A stretch of DNA of 64,000 bases from Polytrichum commune. Taxonomy: Eukaryota > Streptophyta > Polytrichopsida > Polytrichales > Polytrichaceae. The notes beneath the pieces are model-generated. The model was not told the DNA's origin. It worked only from the letters and a program-made list of their open reading frames with translations, and made no database searches. Below are positions 21,301 to 33,966 of the stretch, piece by piece (the first letter of the stretch is position 1; each line of letters begins with the position of its first letter). The position numbers and the translations under genes are program-made. The stretch is taken from NCBI GenBank assembly GCA_950295325.1, contig OX485803.1:19778001-19842000 (forward strand), in the 5' to 3' direction.

Positions 21301-23334
21301 TAGTATTGATAATGCTTAAAATAGATTTATATTATAACATAGATTCCATACTTTAACATTCTACTCTTTAACATAGATTCCTATTATAACATACCAAAGT
21401 CAATTGCACATTCTCATAATATGCGTGTAAGATGCTCAATCGCGCTTGACATCAAGCATAGCTATGATTTCCAATTCCTTATTGATGAAGTCGTGAGCAT
21501 CCATAATAGGCCCACTTTCACCATAGCCCATGAACTCAAGTTCGATTGTTCTCTTGTTTTCTCTTGGACTATGAACCATTTGAGTTCCAACAATTCAAAA
21601 TTTTAAATATAACATATATTATGGCAAAGAAAATAACGGCATGACATAAGAAGCCATGGATAATTATAAAGCATCAAAGTTGCTGGCCATTAGAAACCAT
21701 CACACATAATACTTGCCGCGCATAATGGGTACATGCCCACCTCCCATACCCAATAAACCCTACTGGATAGGTAAATACTACTAGGAATTAACATATATCG
21801 TTTAACATAAAAAATATTTAGGCAATTTTAGCATAAATCTCTTTGTGGCTTTGCCCTCACCCCCATGCATTGAGAATCACTTCATAACTTGGTTTTAAAG
21901 TCATAATTCTCCTAGCGTTTATTCTTGTAATTGTCTCTTAAGTTATATTATTACTAGATTCATTATGTGCTCTTCATTGGCTAAGATTTTTGATGTTCAT
22001 AGTTGACATCTAATATGAACACACATGCTTGCGAAAACACAAATTCAAGAATGACCTTCTCAAAGGCACTAGAGTTATCATTTATCCCACTCAAATTTTT
22101 GATTGGGGGTTGGTTGTTTTGCATGCAACACATATGGACTTAGCCAAAATTAGCGGTCAACTAAATAGAAAGGACTTTGGAAACTAACATATTGAAGTAC
22201 AAGGTGATATGCAAGGCCGCGGGAGACATCGGAATCGAAATCATATTGAAAGGATGACAAAGGAGGTAGCCAACGAGTGGGCCACATCAAGCACCACATG
22301 AATCTCGAGCAATATTAAGATTGCATCTCCATAACCATACCTCATCAATTAAAGGGAATTCTAAATGATGGCATAAGATTTACGGAAATGAGAACTTGAA
22401 TAGGAAATGGGTCAAACACTTCAATGAATGAATTCATGTAAATCATGTGTACTCTATGAATTGAATGGTTTGTGGAATCTCGTAAAGATACTTTAGCGAG
22501 GAGTAGGTTTGGAATACATAAAGTCTTGAGACTCTTTCAAATTGAAATATTGAAATATTGAATAAAGGAAGAATAATAAATAGGTCATTCAATCCATGAA
22601 AGAGATAAATATAACTCTATAAGTTATTAGAGATGAGAATGATTTACATGCATGAACACTTAGCTTTGACATTAATGTTTTAGGGAACATCAACTTGAAT
22701 TCTAAAGGCACTGACTCACTTAAGAATTATTGGACAAGGATATCATATTGACATTGGAAATTAGTAAATATATGATCATAGATCCTCAACATAGTTCACA
22801 TGCCAAACCATACCCCATTGTATGCCAAACTATCTCTTCATATGCGAACGCTACATGAGGTATAACTTAGAGCCATGTCATGATGATGGATGAGTTCATC
22901 CATTGACCTTCTCATGTTAGCAACTTGTGATGCAACATTGTCATGGATGATTGCTATATTGTCTACTGTGATATAGTGATAACGTACATGTTCATATTAA
23001 ACGGTTTTCTTTATTCCCACTACATTCCCAAGGGTAAGATACTTAAGCTCACTATTGGCAAGTGTCATGTGTTTCATTTTAATATTTAAGAGGAATACAT
23101 CCTTAAGCATACTAATGGCATGTCATGTCAAGATATTAATAAGTGCACTCAAACACCCAGTGTCATGTGACGACACTTACGGTGTTGTTGTTAATCTGCA
23201 ATATAACATAACATACCCTTCAAAATAGGGGTTTCCATTATTGTGGGTTTTTCATCTGCATATTTGGATGAAAATCCAATGTAAGGCAAGGAAAGTACAA
23301 TAATATTACAGTGGGCCACACTAAAAATGAACAA

Positions 23335-23480
23335 CAGGACTTAGAATAATATAAGGTATCAAAAATGGCAATGGACATCTTTAAAGTACTATAGGGTATG
23401 GAAGAATATGTAATTTGGAATTATATGAAATGCAAGGTTTTTTTCTATTAACCCAAGGTTGAAAATGCTAATGAAATAAA
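23335..23480 (+). repeat. G-tract MITE remnant
   Basis: It shares GAATAATAT, GGTATCAAAAATGGC, GGACATCTTTAAAGTACTAT and TCTATTAACCCAA with the MITE at 13176-13504, but lacks the G-tract end and instead runs into telomere-like repeats. Confidence 0.7.
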
Positions 23481-23483
23481 TAA

Positions 23484-23507
23484 CCCTAAACCCTAAACCC
23501 TAAACCC
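23484..23507 (+). repeat. Interstitial telomere-like repeat
   Basis: Three CCCTAAA heptamers plus CCC, directly after the MITE remnant and ATAAATAA. Confidence 0.9.
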
Positions 23508-23629
23508 ATTAGTGTGGTAGTCCACTTAGTGTTGGACCTTCTTAGTTGCTCGCCATCTATTTGTGTCCTACTCATATGCAATTAGGAGTCTAGTAACAAC
23601 TAATTCTCTTTTATCGCGCATCCATGTGC

Positions 23630-23840
23630 AAACAACCACTATTTTATATGGGGTTATTACTTTCAAATTTTTTCTTCACATGCTTTGATTATGTAGTTTT
23701 CTTAGTTGGGTTAGTAGAAAAGGGCCTTGCATTAATTATAAATCCAAATAATCGATTTGTTCCATACCCTATAGTACTTTAATGATGCCCAGTGTCATTT
23801 TTGACACCCCATATTATATTTGCTTTAACATGGGCGGACG
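23630..23840 (-). repeat. G-tract MITE remnant, opposite orientation
   Basis: It contains CAACCACTATTTTATA, TGGGTTAGTAGAAAA and CCATACCCTATAGTACTTTA in the same order as the copy at 59423-59778. Ends are eroded. Confidence 0.7.
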
Positions 23841-24242
23841 TTAAATACCCCCTCACGAACTTTTGGAGGTATCAAATCCGGGTTGGGGCAATCTTGTAGA
23901 GAAAATTTCTAAACCCGACCAAAAATTGCATTCTTGAAGGCCGCTTGACTACAAATCCCATATTGAGTGCACTAAAATCCGCTTGACTTACCATTTAAAA
24001 TTATATTTGTCATTCTAATGATAGATTAGTGCAAGTGTTTATAAGAGAATAAGGTATAAATAAATGATATGTTATTTGGAATTAGACTCGTGGGACAACG
24101 TTATGGATGGGGTATACTCAGAAAATCATAAGTTTCTGACTATAGCCTATCTGAATTATTTAATAATTTATCCTCATCACATATTGTATTATGTTTAAAA
24201 TCACATAGTGTATATTAGTTACTTTAAAATAAAAATAATTAT

Positions 24243-24300
24243 ATGATACTAATACTAATACTAATACTAATACTAATAATAACAATACTAATACTAATAT
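24243..24300 (+). repeat. ACTAAT microsatellite
   Basis: About eight ATACTA/ACTAAT units. Confidence 0.8.
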
Positions 24301-25091
24301 TGAATTGAGTTTTTTAGTTCACCAATTTATCATAAGGTGATATATATTATTTTGCCATATTACAAATGTTTGAACAATCACACATGTGCAAAATAAATGA
24401 ATTATGAACAAAAAAATGTCTATGACAACACTTCATAATTATATATTGCACACATTGATATCTTACGATATTTATCAAAATAACCATGTGAAATTCAAAG
24501 CCACATCATGACCTTGGAAACATCTCATGGGAGGTTAGAAAATAGGCTTAGAGCATCCAAGGCCACATCATTGCCCCTTGCCAACTAATTAATATTTATA
24601 AAATAACTATGAGGGAGAAAATAGGTCTTACATGCCAACTCGGAGGTATTTCACTAAAGTAAGCTCCATCCGAGCTTCTTGATGGACTCATCCGATTTTT
24701 GTTACCGGATGACTTTACTTGAGTGCCACGAATCCCCGGCCCTTTCAAGTGGGCTTGTACGGTTAAGGTATTTGTTGACTTTCATATTTACGGCCTCGAA
24801 TGTCCTTTCCAAAGTGCACATCTAAAGGTACTCATGTAAGTATAACCATGCTATCACATAGAGCCTTATTATAACCTAACATAGTCAATCGCACACTCTC
24901 AAAATATGCTTGTCATTGTAGGGTCGATAGTGCACATGGATTGACAACCTAAGTACCAAAGTACTAAATTTGAGCAACAACAAATCCCACATGGATGCAA
25001 CATCTATGGCTACACGGTCCAAAATTGAGCTTTTATATTCTCCTTAAAGGTGATTTCAAAAATACTTTATGGCAAGTCCACAAGTCGTACC

Positions 25092-26559
25092 TGTGAGGCC
25101 AAACCCACCACCCTTAAGCGTCCTAGTCCGGGTGATGGTGTTGAGAATCACATGTATTGTTTGTATCGAAAGAATGATCTCTTTGCATCCAAAGGCGTTC
25201 ATGTCATTTTGAATCACTTTGTTTATTAGTGGTAGCCTCTTGGCTTTGGGCCGCGTTGGCCTTCTCAAGAGTCCAACCGGCGGCCTTGGCAACACAAGCT
25301 CTCAAGGATATTCCCCTTTGGCCTTTGATTATCCTCTTCGTTACTTGAACCTTGCTAGAGTCTTCCGCTTTCTCCGTCGGCCTAACCTCCTTTGTCTCGC
25401 CAATGTGGATGTCCTCCGCTTTCTCCATTAATAATGCAAGTGATTGATTTTTACCAAAGAGGACGTAAGTGTTAAAAAACACTACCTCAATGGTTACTCA
25501 AAAATACAATTGCCTTAAAGGCCACACGTGAATCTTAACTAGCTTAATGAGCCTAATTACTTATCTATCACTAATCACAACCTAATGTTGTTTCTGCCTC
25601 ATGTGCCAATACCCACTTTCGGATTAGTTTGCTAATCACCTAGTCCACCCTTGGCCGATCGATTACCCGGTCTCGGTGCAGCCTGGTACCCGGTCTCGGT
25701 GCAGCCGGTTACCCGGCGGCCTGACCAACTTCGGCTGCCCAGCAGCTTAGCCTTTTTCGGCTCAGATTTAGACACAATCTAACCCGGACCTCCTAGCAAG
25801 GTCCTCAACCCACACTAATCAAGGGCATACTAACCACACCTTAAGTCACACTATAATGTGCACCCTTAACTACTAATCGGATGTTTGTTTCTAATTTCTT
25901 TTTGTGTTTTTTTGGCTACTCAACTAACATTACTCCCTAACCTTACTAAGACTAACTAATCCACACACGTGGCTTTCAAGCTCTAAGAGCTAGCCCCCTT
26001 TAGAACACTTGAGAGAGAGAGCTTAACTAATTAACTTCACTAAAAACTAATAACCCACACACGTGGCTCAAGCTCTTAAGAGCTTGCTCCCTTGAGAGCG
26101 CTTGATGGAGAGAGAGGTAAATGAGAGAAAAAACACCTTAAGTAGCAAAGAGGGAGAGAGGGAGAGAGGGAGAGAGGGAGAGAGGGAGAGAGAGGTGAGG
26201 ATAGGGTGAGAGGATTAGCACCTCCAATCACAATCCCTTAACCTTCTCCTCCAAAGTAGGGACTAATCCCCATCCACCAAGCTTCCTTCTTCCTAAACTA
26301 ACAAGGTGGATCCAAAAGTGGGCATTTAACCCGCGGAGCTCACTTTGCCTCACCTTACCCCCTACTCACATAATCAAGGCATCCTGTTATTGAAATCAAA
26401 CCTTGAAATAACCACTCAACACATTCTAATGCCTAAACTTAAATCCACACCACACTTCACTCTTTTTATGTTTTGTGAATAATCATAACACATCAAAGTC
26501 AAACTAAAATTGGTTTCGAAGAGTTAATCACCACATGTGGGCACCATTTTGGGCTCACA
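25092..26559 (-). repeat. Gypsy 3' LTR
   Basis: On the minus strand it begins TGTGAGCCCAAAATGG and ends GGTTTGGCCTCACA. It contains a GGGAGAGA microsatellite (about 26148-26193). Against the other LTR I noticed about six substitutions, and the 16-bp length difference equals two 8-bp microsatellite units. Coding-looking frames inside the LTR occur identically in both copies and are not genes. Confidence 0.95.
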
Positions 26560-26619
26560 TAATTGGCGGCCATCGGGGGGTGGATCCAAAATCGTTTGCT
26601 TCGAAGGTAAATGCCGAAT

Positions 26620-27016
26620 TCACGCCCGGTATTGCTTACAACGACTTCCCGAGGTCCGCGTCGGAAAGAATTCGCCATTCAAGGTTTCTAATTGGAGTGA
26701 GTTGTTGGAGAATACCTCGTTCACTAGGTAATTGCCTAACCACACCGCATCAAATTTTCTAGGGAACTCAAGTTTTCGCGCGTCTTGTATCATTACCATC
26801 ATTCCCGGTTGTAGTGCCTTTTTCTTATGTCTTTTGTCGAAGATAATTTTTCTTCGACGTTGAATTGCCTCGATGTGTTGAGCCGCCGTTCGCTTACGCT
26901 CGTCAAGCTCTTCCAAGTCGGTGAGCCTATTTCATAAGGATTGTTTTTCGGTAAGTCACGAATCAATGGCCACCCTAAGTGACTCCACCTCATACTCAAT
27001 CGGAAGCGTGGCCTCC
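26620..27016 (-). pseudogene. Gypsy integrase C-terminal end
   Basis: The frame on the minus strand reads (A)TLPIEYEVESLRVAIDS, a stop, and then ELDERKRTAAQHIEAIQRRR, FDKRHKKKALQPGMMVM, DARKLEFPRKFDAVWLGNYL, ending with QLETLNGEFFPTRTSGSRC and a stop 61 bp before the LTR. This is the tail of Ty3/gypsy integrases (linker helix plus the GPY/F-like module with the F..VWLG.Y motif). It continues the catalytic core that ends at 29839, separated by the 2.8-kb insertion. An internal stop (a glycine/arginine codon position near 26940) shows decay. Confidence 0.85.
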
Positions 27017-29838
27017 TGTGGTACTTTTGGGCCACCCCCTTTCGAGGGAGCCTAAAAGTATCACACAAGCCCTTCGGTGAAGGTGGCCTGCATTTGCAGG
27101 CGCCCAAGCCGAACCCGGATGATAGGTGTATAACGTGAGTAGTTAGATTTTTAAGGGAGATTAAATATGCGTCGTAGTACCTCCGGAGGTTAGGCCTTAG
27201 TTTTTTACTAGTGTGGCTTTAAACTCCACTAACCAATTTCATATCTAGTTCTAACCTTAACCTACAACCTATTCTACGCGCAGACGCACCAGCCTTGAAA
27301 CCAAGGCAATCCTAATTTGTGAATTGGGATGGTTCTGATACACCCAACCGGGTGTGACTCATACCACCCTAACTCAACGAACGGAATAACGACAATTTGA
27401 TGGACCATTCAATTCTTCTTATTTCTTTATTTAGTTCTATTTAGTTTTCTAAGCGGAGGAACTTGGCCTAAGTCCCACCCTTCACACAAATTCCTTCTTA
27501 ATTACTTACTTTTGTTTGCACGTCCTAACTTACTACATTAATATATTAGGCATCACCCCTTACTTCGGGTCTTTTGCCAACAAGGGTTTACGATTTATTT
27601 TGTATGTTTTGATTGTTAAATGTGTTTACACTGGATAGACCACGAAATGCAACTCAATGGGACCAGGGTGACGGGCGACCTGTAGGTTCAACCTGTTGCG
27701 CAATCTTCATAAATTGGGGCCATTACTCCCAATCTATGGGGCCAACAACATAATAGTGGATTCGCGGGTCATTAACCCCACCTTTCCACCAACAACATTC
27801 AGAGTGGTCGTGTCGGTGATTAATCCGACTTACCACACACGAAACTTGCTAATAAATGAAGCTACTACCACAAAACATACCAAGGGCCCCGAAAACAATG
27901 GAATTGGGTACTCCCTTGGCGGTCAAGTGGTCAAGCCACTTGACCTTACGAGATAGGTGAGTGGGTTTAGAGATGCGTACCTTAGCCGTGCTCCCTCCGA
28001 TCCTAAATGGAAGGCTTAAGGTTAGTTAATTTACCTCAATTTTCCTCGGTTGATTTGGGCTTGATGTAGGCCGAGCCGCTACCTCCTTCCTTGCTCCACT
28101 TTCCGAGCGACGACCTTGCCTCCTTCTTTGTAACTAGTTTGGTAGTAAGCGTACCTTAGTTAACAATTAAAATATAAAGTGTTATTCTGCCCTGTAATTT
28201 AATCCTAAGCATAATATTTATACTTAGTGCACCAAATTATCTTTCCAATGATCTAAAAATCACTCTAATCGGATAAGAAATGCAAAAGTTATGAGGGTTG
28301 GAAGTGTGAGGTCGATTCAACCGACCCTTCCAACCCACCTATCTACCTTCTAACTTCAAAAATTCATAGCACATTCCTTACTACTTGGATCTAGGCTTTC
28401 CTTATACCATTGGAAAGCTATGAACAAGCTCTAACTAGAAAAATTATGACATCAACAGGTTAAGCTAATAGAAATTCAACGGACTCCTTGTAACACAGCA
28501 GTCAATCAAGAAGGCTTAAACTATGTATCTCGCCTTCAACAATTCATATCTAATTCAAATCTTAGTCAAATCAAACGTTCTATATGACCCTGGAGAGATA
28601 TTAAAAATATGTGATTAGAAAGGTAAGCCGAAGTGAACCCAGCAGGTCCTCTGTAATGCAGCAGTCAACCAAAAGTTCTCAAACTATGTGTCCCATCTTG
28701 CACAATTCATATCTAATTCAAATCATGCTCAAATCAAATGTTCTAAGCCATTTTGGAAAGCTACACAAAAGTTCTACTTGGGAAAAATATAATTTCTTGG
28801 AATTAAAATTCCTATTGGGCTCGCAGGTCTGATCCAGCAGCCGCTACCCACAAGACCACCCAGTTTTTCTACTCCATCTTTGAAAATCCATAACTAATTG
28901 TCATCTCAACCAAATCACAAATGGGAAACGGCTATGGATAGCTATATGAAATCTCTCTAAGACAAAAATGATAAGTATCTTGTTCTAGCTTTTGAACTAA
29001 GCCTTCAGGGCATTGGCAGATGAGGTCTATAATGCCTCTATTCAAAACTCTACCATCCAACCTACCTCTTACAAAAGAAGGAATAATTTTGTTGGTGTGT
29101 TAATAAACACACAACCTAACTAGGAGAGAGAGAGTAGAGGAGGTTCTCAAGCCTTTCTTTTAGACCATTGAGAATACATGCTAAAGGATTTTTTCCTAAC
29201 TACATTGAAGCAGGGCTTCGCCCAAAAACTAGAGAAAGAGAAAGAGCTACAAGGTGGAAGGAGGGGTTTTTAAACCCTCTCACAAAAGGGTTGGACCCCT
29301 CCTCCACCGGATCCATTTTTCAAACCCTTTCCCGAAATTTTGGCTCGGGGGTTTTCCCGGTTGAGGTTGCCACCCTCTCGCCGAGGTGGCTCCGACAAAA
29401 AACCTTTAGAAATCTTTCTAATTTTTCCGCCATCGAGTTGGCAAGGGGGCAAGTGGGCAAGTATCCCCCTTGCTTTTTTTTTTTTTTTCTTCAAAATTCT
29501 TCACGCCGATTTTATCTTCTTACGTAAAACACCTCCAACAGTCTTGTGTGCCTCACACTAACTAATAAACTAACACTTGCTTAGCTAGCATCTACTAACA
29601 TTTGCTTAATAACTAGCATCTACTAATATTTGCTTAGCTAGTTGTTTTTACTAGCTAGCACATTTTTTCTACTTTGCTATCTTCTAGCACTACTTAGTTT
29701 CATTTTGACCTTCCTTCTTCTAGGCTAAATGCTAAATGAACTAATTTTTCCTAAATTCCCTATCAATTCTAACTTTTAATGCTAACATTCTAACTAAAAG
29801 TGATCCCGCAGAGTGGTGGACCACTCAAAGGGTTCACA
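27017..29838. mobile_element. Solo-LTR-like insertion in gypsy integrase
   Basis: The 2822-bp block starts TGTGGTACTTTTGGG and ends GGGTTCACA, with CCTCC on both sides (27012-27016 and 29839-29843), a 5-bp duplication of the integrase codons for leucine-glutamate. There is no coding sequence for gag or pol. Ends are TG..CA as in LTRs. It contains diverged direct repeats of about 180 bp at 28360-28900 (AATTCATATCTAATTCAAAT). Either a solo LTR of a large family or a short non-autonomous LTR element. Confidence 0.8.
28360..28900 (+). repeat. Diverged tandem repeats in solo-LTR-like insertion
   Basis: Units of about 170-190 bp share CAATTCATATCTAATTCAAATC, GTAA.GCAGCAGTCAA and TTGGAAAGCTA.  No gene. 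Confidence 0.6.
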
Positions 29839-30127
29839 CCTCCAAACCATATACCAATGAAAAAGGTGTAGCGTGGGTAGTCACCTTGTATGTTGTCCGG
29901 TATGCCCATAGTGCCGCTGTTAATTTCGTATCCCAATCCCTTTTGGAGTCCAAAACCGTTTTGCGTAGGATACTTACCAAGATGCCATTGACTCGCTCCG
30001 TTTGACCATTGGTTTGGGGGTGATAAGGGATAGTCTTGCAGTGGTCGATTTTAAACTTGTCGGTCATTTCTCGAATTAAAGAATTCAAAAAATGCTTACC
30101 CCGATCGCTCACAAGTATTTTCGGCAC
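29834..30127 (-). pseudogene. Gypsy integrase core, second half
   Basis: The frame reads PKILVSDRGKHFLNSLIREM (second catalytic Asp), YHPQTNGQTERVNGILVSIL (catalytic Glu) and ALWAYRTTYKVTTHATPFSL, the conserved end of the rve core. It is one frame away from the pol frame that ends at 30109, so a frameshift lies near 30120. The frame is then cut at VYGLE by the solo-LTR-like insertion. Confidence 0.9.
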
Positions 30128-33081
30128 CCCGAGATTATGTTTTCGTACATAAAGGTAGCCGCGTGTTCCGCCGTATCGGTCTTCACCGCCTTAGCCTCCG
30201 CCCATTTAGTAAGATATTCGGTCGCAACCACAATATACTTCATCCCTTTCGAAGAATGGGGGTGGACCTCGCCCACGTAGTCGATGCCCCATTTTTCGAA
30301 CGGAACTAGCGGCAACAACACGTGGAGCGGCATCTCCATTCGGAGGTCGTTCCGAGCATAACGTTGGCAAGCGTCGCACTTCCTCACGTAGTCGTGCGCA
30401 TCCTTAAATAGTGTGGGCCAAAAGTAGCCCGCCCTAAGGATTTTTTGTCCAGTAAGTTGGCCCAAGAAGTGTCCGCCGCACGCGCTATCGTGGCACGCTA
30501 TTAGAATGTCTTCAACCTCCGTTTCGGACATGCATCTTCGTAGTAACCCGTTGGCACCTCTCCTAAACAACCTATGACCTACGATAACAAATTGCCTACT
30601 ATTAACCCTCACCTTTCTTCGCTCTTCTTTCGTCCAATCGCCGGGCAACTTGTGGGTTGTTAGAAATTCCACAATGCCCGCGTACCACTCCGGTGTTGAG
30701 GTAACTAAGAAAAGACCATCATCCACTAGCCTATCGTCCACCGGGTTCTCTCCTAGGCTATCCGTCAATCTTGACAAGTGGTCCGCTTGCAAATGCATGC
30801 GACCGGGCTTGTATTCCACCGTATAATCAAATTCACTTAGCAACAAAACCCACCTAGCTAGCCTACCACTTAGCTCCGCTTTGTTAACTAGATACTTAAT
30901 GGCCATATGATCAACGAAGAAGACTACCGGATTACACAACAAGTAGTGTCTAAACTTCTTCACCGAGAATATCATCGCTAGGCATTCGCGTTCCGTGGTT
31001 GAGTAATTCCGCTTGGCCGGCGTCAATTGCTTACTCGCGTAAGCGATTGGTTGATCCTTCTCCATTTCTCCCGTTGGTTGACAAAGCGCGCTTCCCACGG
31101 CCACATTGCTCGCGTCACAATAAACATGAAAAGGTTTGTTCCAATCGGGTGGCCTCAAAATGGGATAAGAGCTCAACTTGTCCCGTAATTCTTCAAAGGC
31201 TTTTTGACACGCCTCCGTCCACTCAAACTTGACATCATTTTTGAGCAAGTGTGTGATAGGCACCGCTATCTTCGAGAAGTTCGGAATGAGCTCTCGATAC
31301 CAACCCACATGCCCTAGTAACTTTGAAATCCCTTTGGAGTTAGTCGGAGTTGCTAACTCACTTATAGCTACAATCTTGTTCGGATCCGGCTCCCGCCCCT
31401 TTGAACTAACGACATAGCCTAGTAACACTCCTTTATTGACCCCCAAGAAGGTTTTGTCCGGGTTTAGGGCCAACCTCATTTTCCTACACCTAACTAACGA
31501 CCCTCTAACACAATGCAAGTGTTCACCCACGTCGCTTTGAGTGCTAAAGTCGTCAATGAATACGGTCATGGACTTATACAATAAGTCGGTAAAAATATAT
31601 ATTACTAACCGTTGGAAAGTTCCCGGGGCGTTACACAACCCGAAGGGCATGACGACCCACACAAACGTGCCCCAAGGTGTTGTGAATGCGGTTTTGTGGA
31701 CGTCTTGGAGTGCTATTGAAATTTGATTATACCCCGCATATCCGTCCATAAAAGTATACCTAGCGTGTCCTCCGACTTCCTCTAATAACGTTGTTATAAA
31801 AGGTAAAGGAAAATGATCCTTTTGAGTATAAGCATTTAACTTCCGGTAATCCACACATACTCTTAACTTCCCGTTCTTTTTCTTCACCAAAACCATCGGC
31901 GACACCCAATCCGTAATCTCGACCGGTTTAAAGAAACTGGCGTTCAACAATCGTTCTAATTCCGCCTTAACCAACAATTGAAGTTGCGGGTTCATTCTTC
32001 TTTCCTTTTGTCGAATCGGTCTCGCTCCTGGAATCAACGGTATACGGTGCTCCACCATCTCTCGCGGAATTCCCTTAAGCTCATCGTAGGACCAAGCAAA
32101 CGTATCGCTAAACTCTTCAACTAAGTCGCTATATTTCTTAACCTCTTCCTCATCTAGGTTAGACCCCATTTTTATTTGGCGGATCTTTCCATTCTTCATC
32201 TTCACGTCCACGTGCCGCCAATCTCCCTCCGATACGTGAGTTTGTTCGTCCTTGTTCCTATACCAATCCGCCGGCACGTTCGGGTAGTCTTTGATATCGT
32301 GCCCCACAATAATATCCGTCGATGTTGTCTTAAAATGTAATGGTTCCTCTAACTTAGAGGCCTCCAAAATAGCTTCGTCGTCTTGCGTACCATCCACGTG
32401 TATCGCATTAATTTCACCCTCGTCTACACTATCTACCCAAGGAGTTAACCCTCCTAAAATCCACTCTTCTTCGGTAAGAACCTCACACGGTTCCAATGAC
32501 AAGTAATCCTCACCTCTAGAACTAAGTCTTTCGTCACTCAAGCATAGGTGGTGAGACATGGTCAAAATATCACACTCCGACTCGGGATACTCTTTTAACC
32601 ATTTGACGTATTCACCATCATCTTTATGGTGGTAAAACTTAGGACCTAAGCTTCCCGAACTTGGACTTACAATTGTGCTTTGACCTTCGGGTTGAACAAC
32701 TCCCACTAAAGCCTCATCAAGGTTATCCTTAACCTTATCCTCAACTACCTCCTCCGATGGTAGATACAATTCTTTCTTCATCCAACTTCCTAGTGACCCA
32801 ATCGACACTACGACTCTATTGTCCTTAGGACCATAAGTGATGGATGGCTTCGCCCCTCCCCAATTTACTATGGCATCCGACATTCTCAACCAAGGCCTTC
32901 CCAACAATATGGGGAATGTATTCTTGTTAGAATGCATCTTAATCACATGGAACGTGACCAAATACTCTTCTCCGCCGGTTGTCATTCTACAATCCTTAAT
33001 AACACTATATTCGTTAAATTGAGACTTTTTGGGCATTTTGAGACATTCACATAAATAAGAACAAGGATAAATGGAACACAT
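30109..33081 (-). pseudogene. Gypsy pol: protease end, RT, RNase H, integrase
   Basis: A 990-residue frame. Residues about 57-75 (PILLGRPWLRMSDAIVNWG) are the C-terminal end of a retropepsin. Reverse transcriptase covers about 375-555 with LRVCVDYRKLN, MPFGLCNAPGTFQR and the active site FIDD at about 508 (YVDD/YIDD variant). RNase H covers about 650-770 (VYCDASNVAVGSAL, TTERECLAMIF). The integrase zinc finger (GGHFLGQLTGQKIL, CDACQRYA) and first catalytic Asp (KWGIDYVGEV) follow. It makes cDNA from element RNA and inserts it into the genome. The protein is broken by a frameshift near 30120, and the N-terminal protease active site is absent because sequence past about 33.09 kb is foreign. Confidence 0.93.
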
Positions 33082-33129
33082 ATTGGAGAAAGTTGTAAGA
33101 TGCGAACACTTTGTGTCGGGTGTTTAGAA

Positions 33130-33430
33130 CAAGAACCCCATTAATAACTCATATTTGGGATTGTTTAGGGTGAGCAATCCAAACCTTAGGCCAAGTTGAA
33201 GGGGAAATCTTAAAACATTCATATTATCGCACACGAAATATGAGATCTTGTATGAATATGGTTTAGGTAGGGCACTCCAAACCCTTAGACCATATTGAAG
33301 GGGAAATATATGAACCAATATAATATAACATACAAAATATTCCAAACTCATATTTGTGATGGTTTAGTTAGGGCAATCCAAACCTTGGACCATATTGAAG
33401 GGGAAATCATGTGACACTTATATTATTGCA
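33130..33430 (+). repeat. Three tandem repeats of about 105 bp
   Basis: Each unit holds TTTAG.TAGGGCAATCCAAACC, TTAGACCATATTGAAGGGGA and AAATAT.. with variation (about 33139-33240, 33241-33350, 33351-33430). They lie exactly at the gypsy/family 2 border. Confidence 0.65.
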
Positions 33431-33548
33431 AAAAAAACATACAAAGCATGGCATGTAAAATACATAGCATGCTAACACCACACATCCATTGGATAGTGCG
33501 ACCCAAAATGATGTTGCCTATGGCCCAAAACCCTACGCCTACTATGGC

Positions 33549-33836
33549 CTATCTAGCCTCCGAGATTGCCTCTTTTTCTTTTGCCTCTTTTTCTTTTGCT
33601 GCGGCTTCTTTTGCTCGCATTGCTTCAACATTCCTGAAAATCTCCGCCCCGCGACTATAGCCATTCTTGGGGTGACCGCCATCAATAACACATTTTGGAT
33701 TCCGTCGGCCGCCCGAATTATACGACGAAGAATTCGAATACGATGAAGTGGACTGTCTTGCATTTCTGGTCATGGAGTAGAAACGCTCCAACTCGACGGA
33801 CGCACTAGCCCGCATAGGTCTACGGGTGGGAGCAAC
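33549..33836 (-). CDS. Family 2: 3' coiled-coil exon
   Basis: After the acceptor GTTGCAG the frame reads VAPTRRPMRASASVELERFY, a Ser/Tyr-rich stretch, GGHPKNGYSRGAEIFRNVEA and an alanine/lysine/glutamate coiled coil (MRAKEAAAKEKEAKEKEAIS) to a stop at 33549. The counterpart in family 1 copy B is 51083-51469, which ends in a similar EEKKRLEEVKRKQ coiled coil. Whether it belongs to the same transcript as the HAD exon or is a separate small gene is not settled, because the HAD exon has its own stop. Confidence 0.5.
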   Translation of the reverse strand, partial: VAPTRRPMRASASVELERFYSMTRNARQSTSSYSNSSSYNSGGRRNPKCVIDGGHPKNGYSRGAEIFRNVEAMRAKEAAAKEKEAKEKEAISEAR

Positions 33837-33966
33837 CTGCAACGCGTCAATGCAAGACCACATGTGTTAGTTTAGAAAGGAAGACCCAAACGTGTCACAC
33901 GTTCATTTTTTAAGTGCAAAATGATTGTAATGCGCGGTTAACCATGTTTGGGGGGGGGGGGGTCAC

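Larger units (their letters stand above)
21301..25086. other. AT-rich region without recognisable genes
   Basis: No gene is supported. The region contains two remnants of the G-tract MITE (23335-23480 and 23640-23840), a telomere-like run (23484-23507), an ACTAAT microsatellite (24243-24300), and a dispersed repeat seen at about 21355-21430 and again, diverged, at 24860-24920 (TTATAACATA..AGTCAATTGCACA..CTCA.AATATGC). Confidence 0.5.

Noticed and set aside
25204..25482. 92-residue frame in the LTR, also at 53966-54244
   Set aside because: It is identical in both LTRs, has no domain and lies where no element gene is expected.
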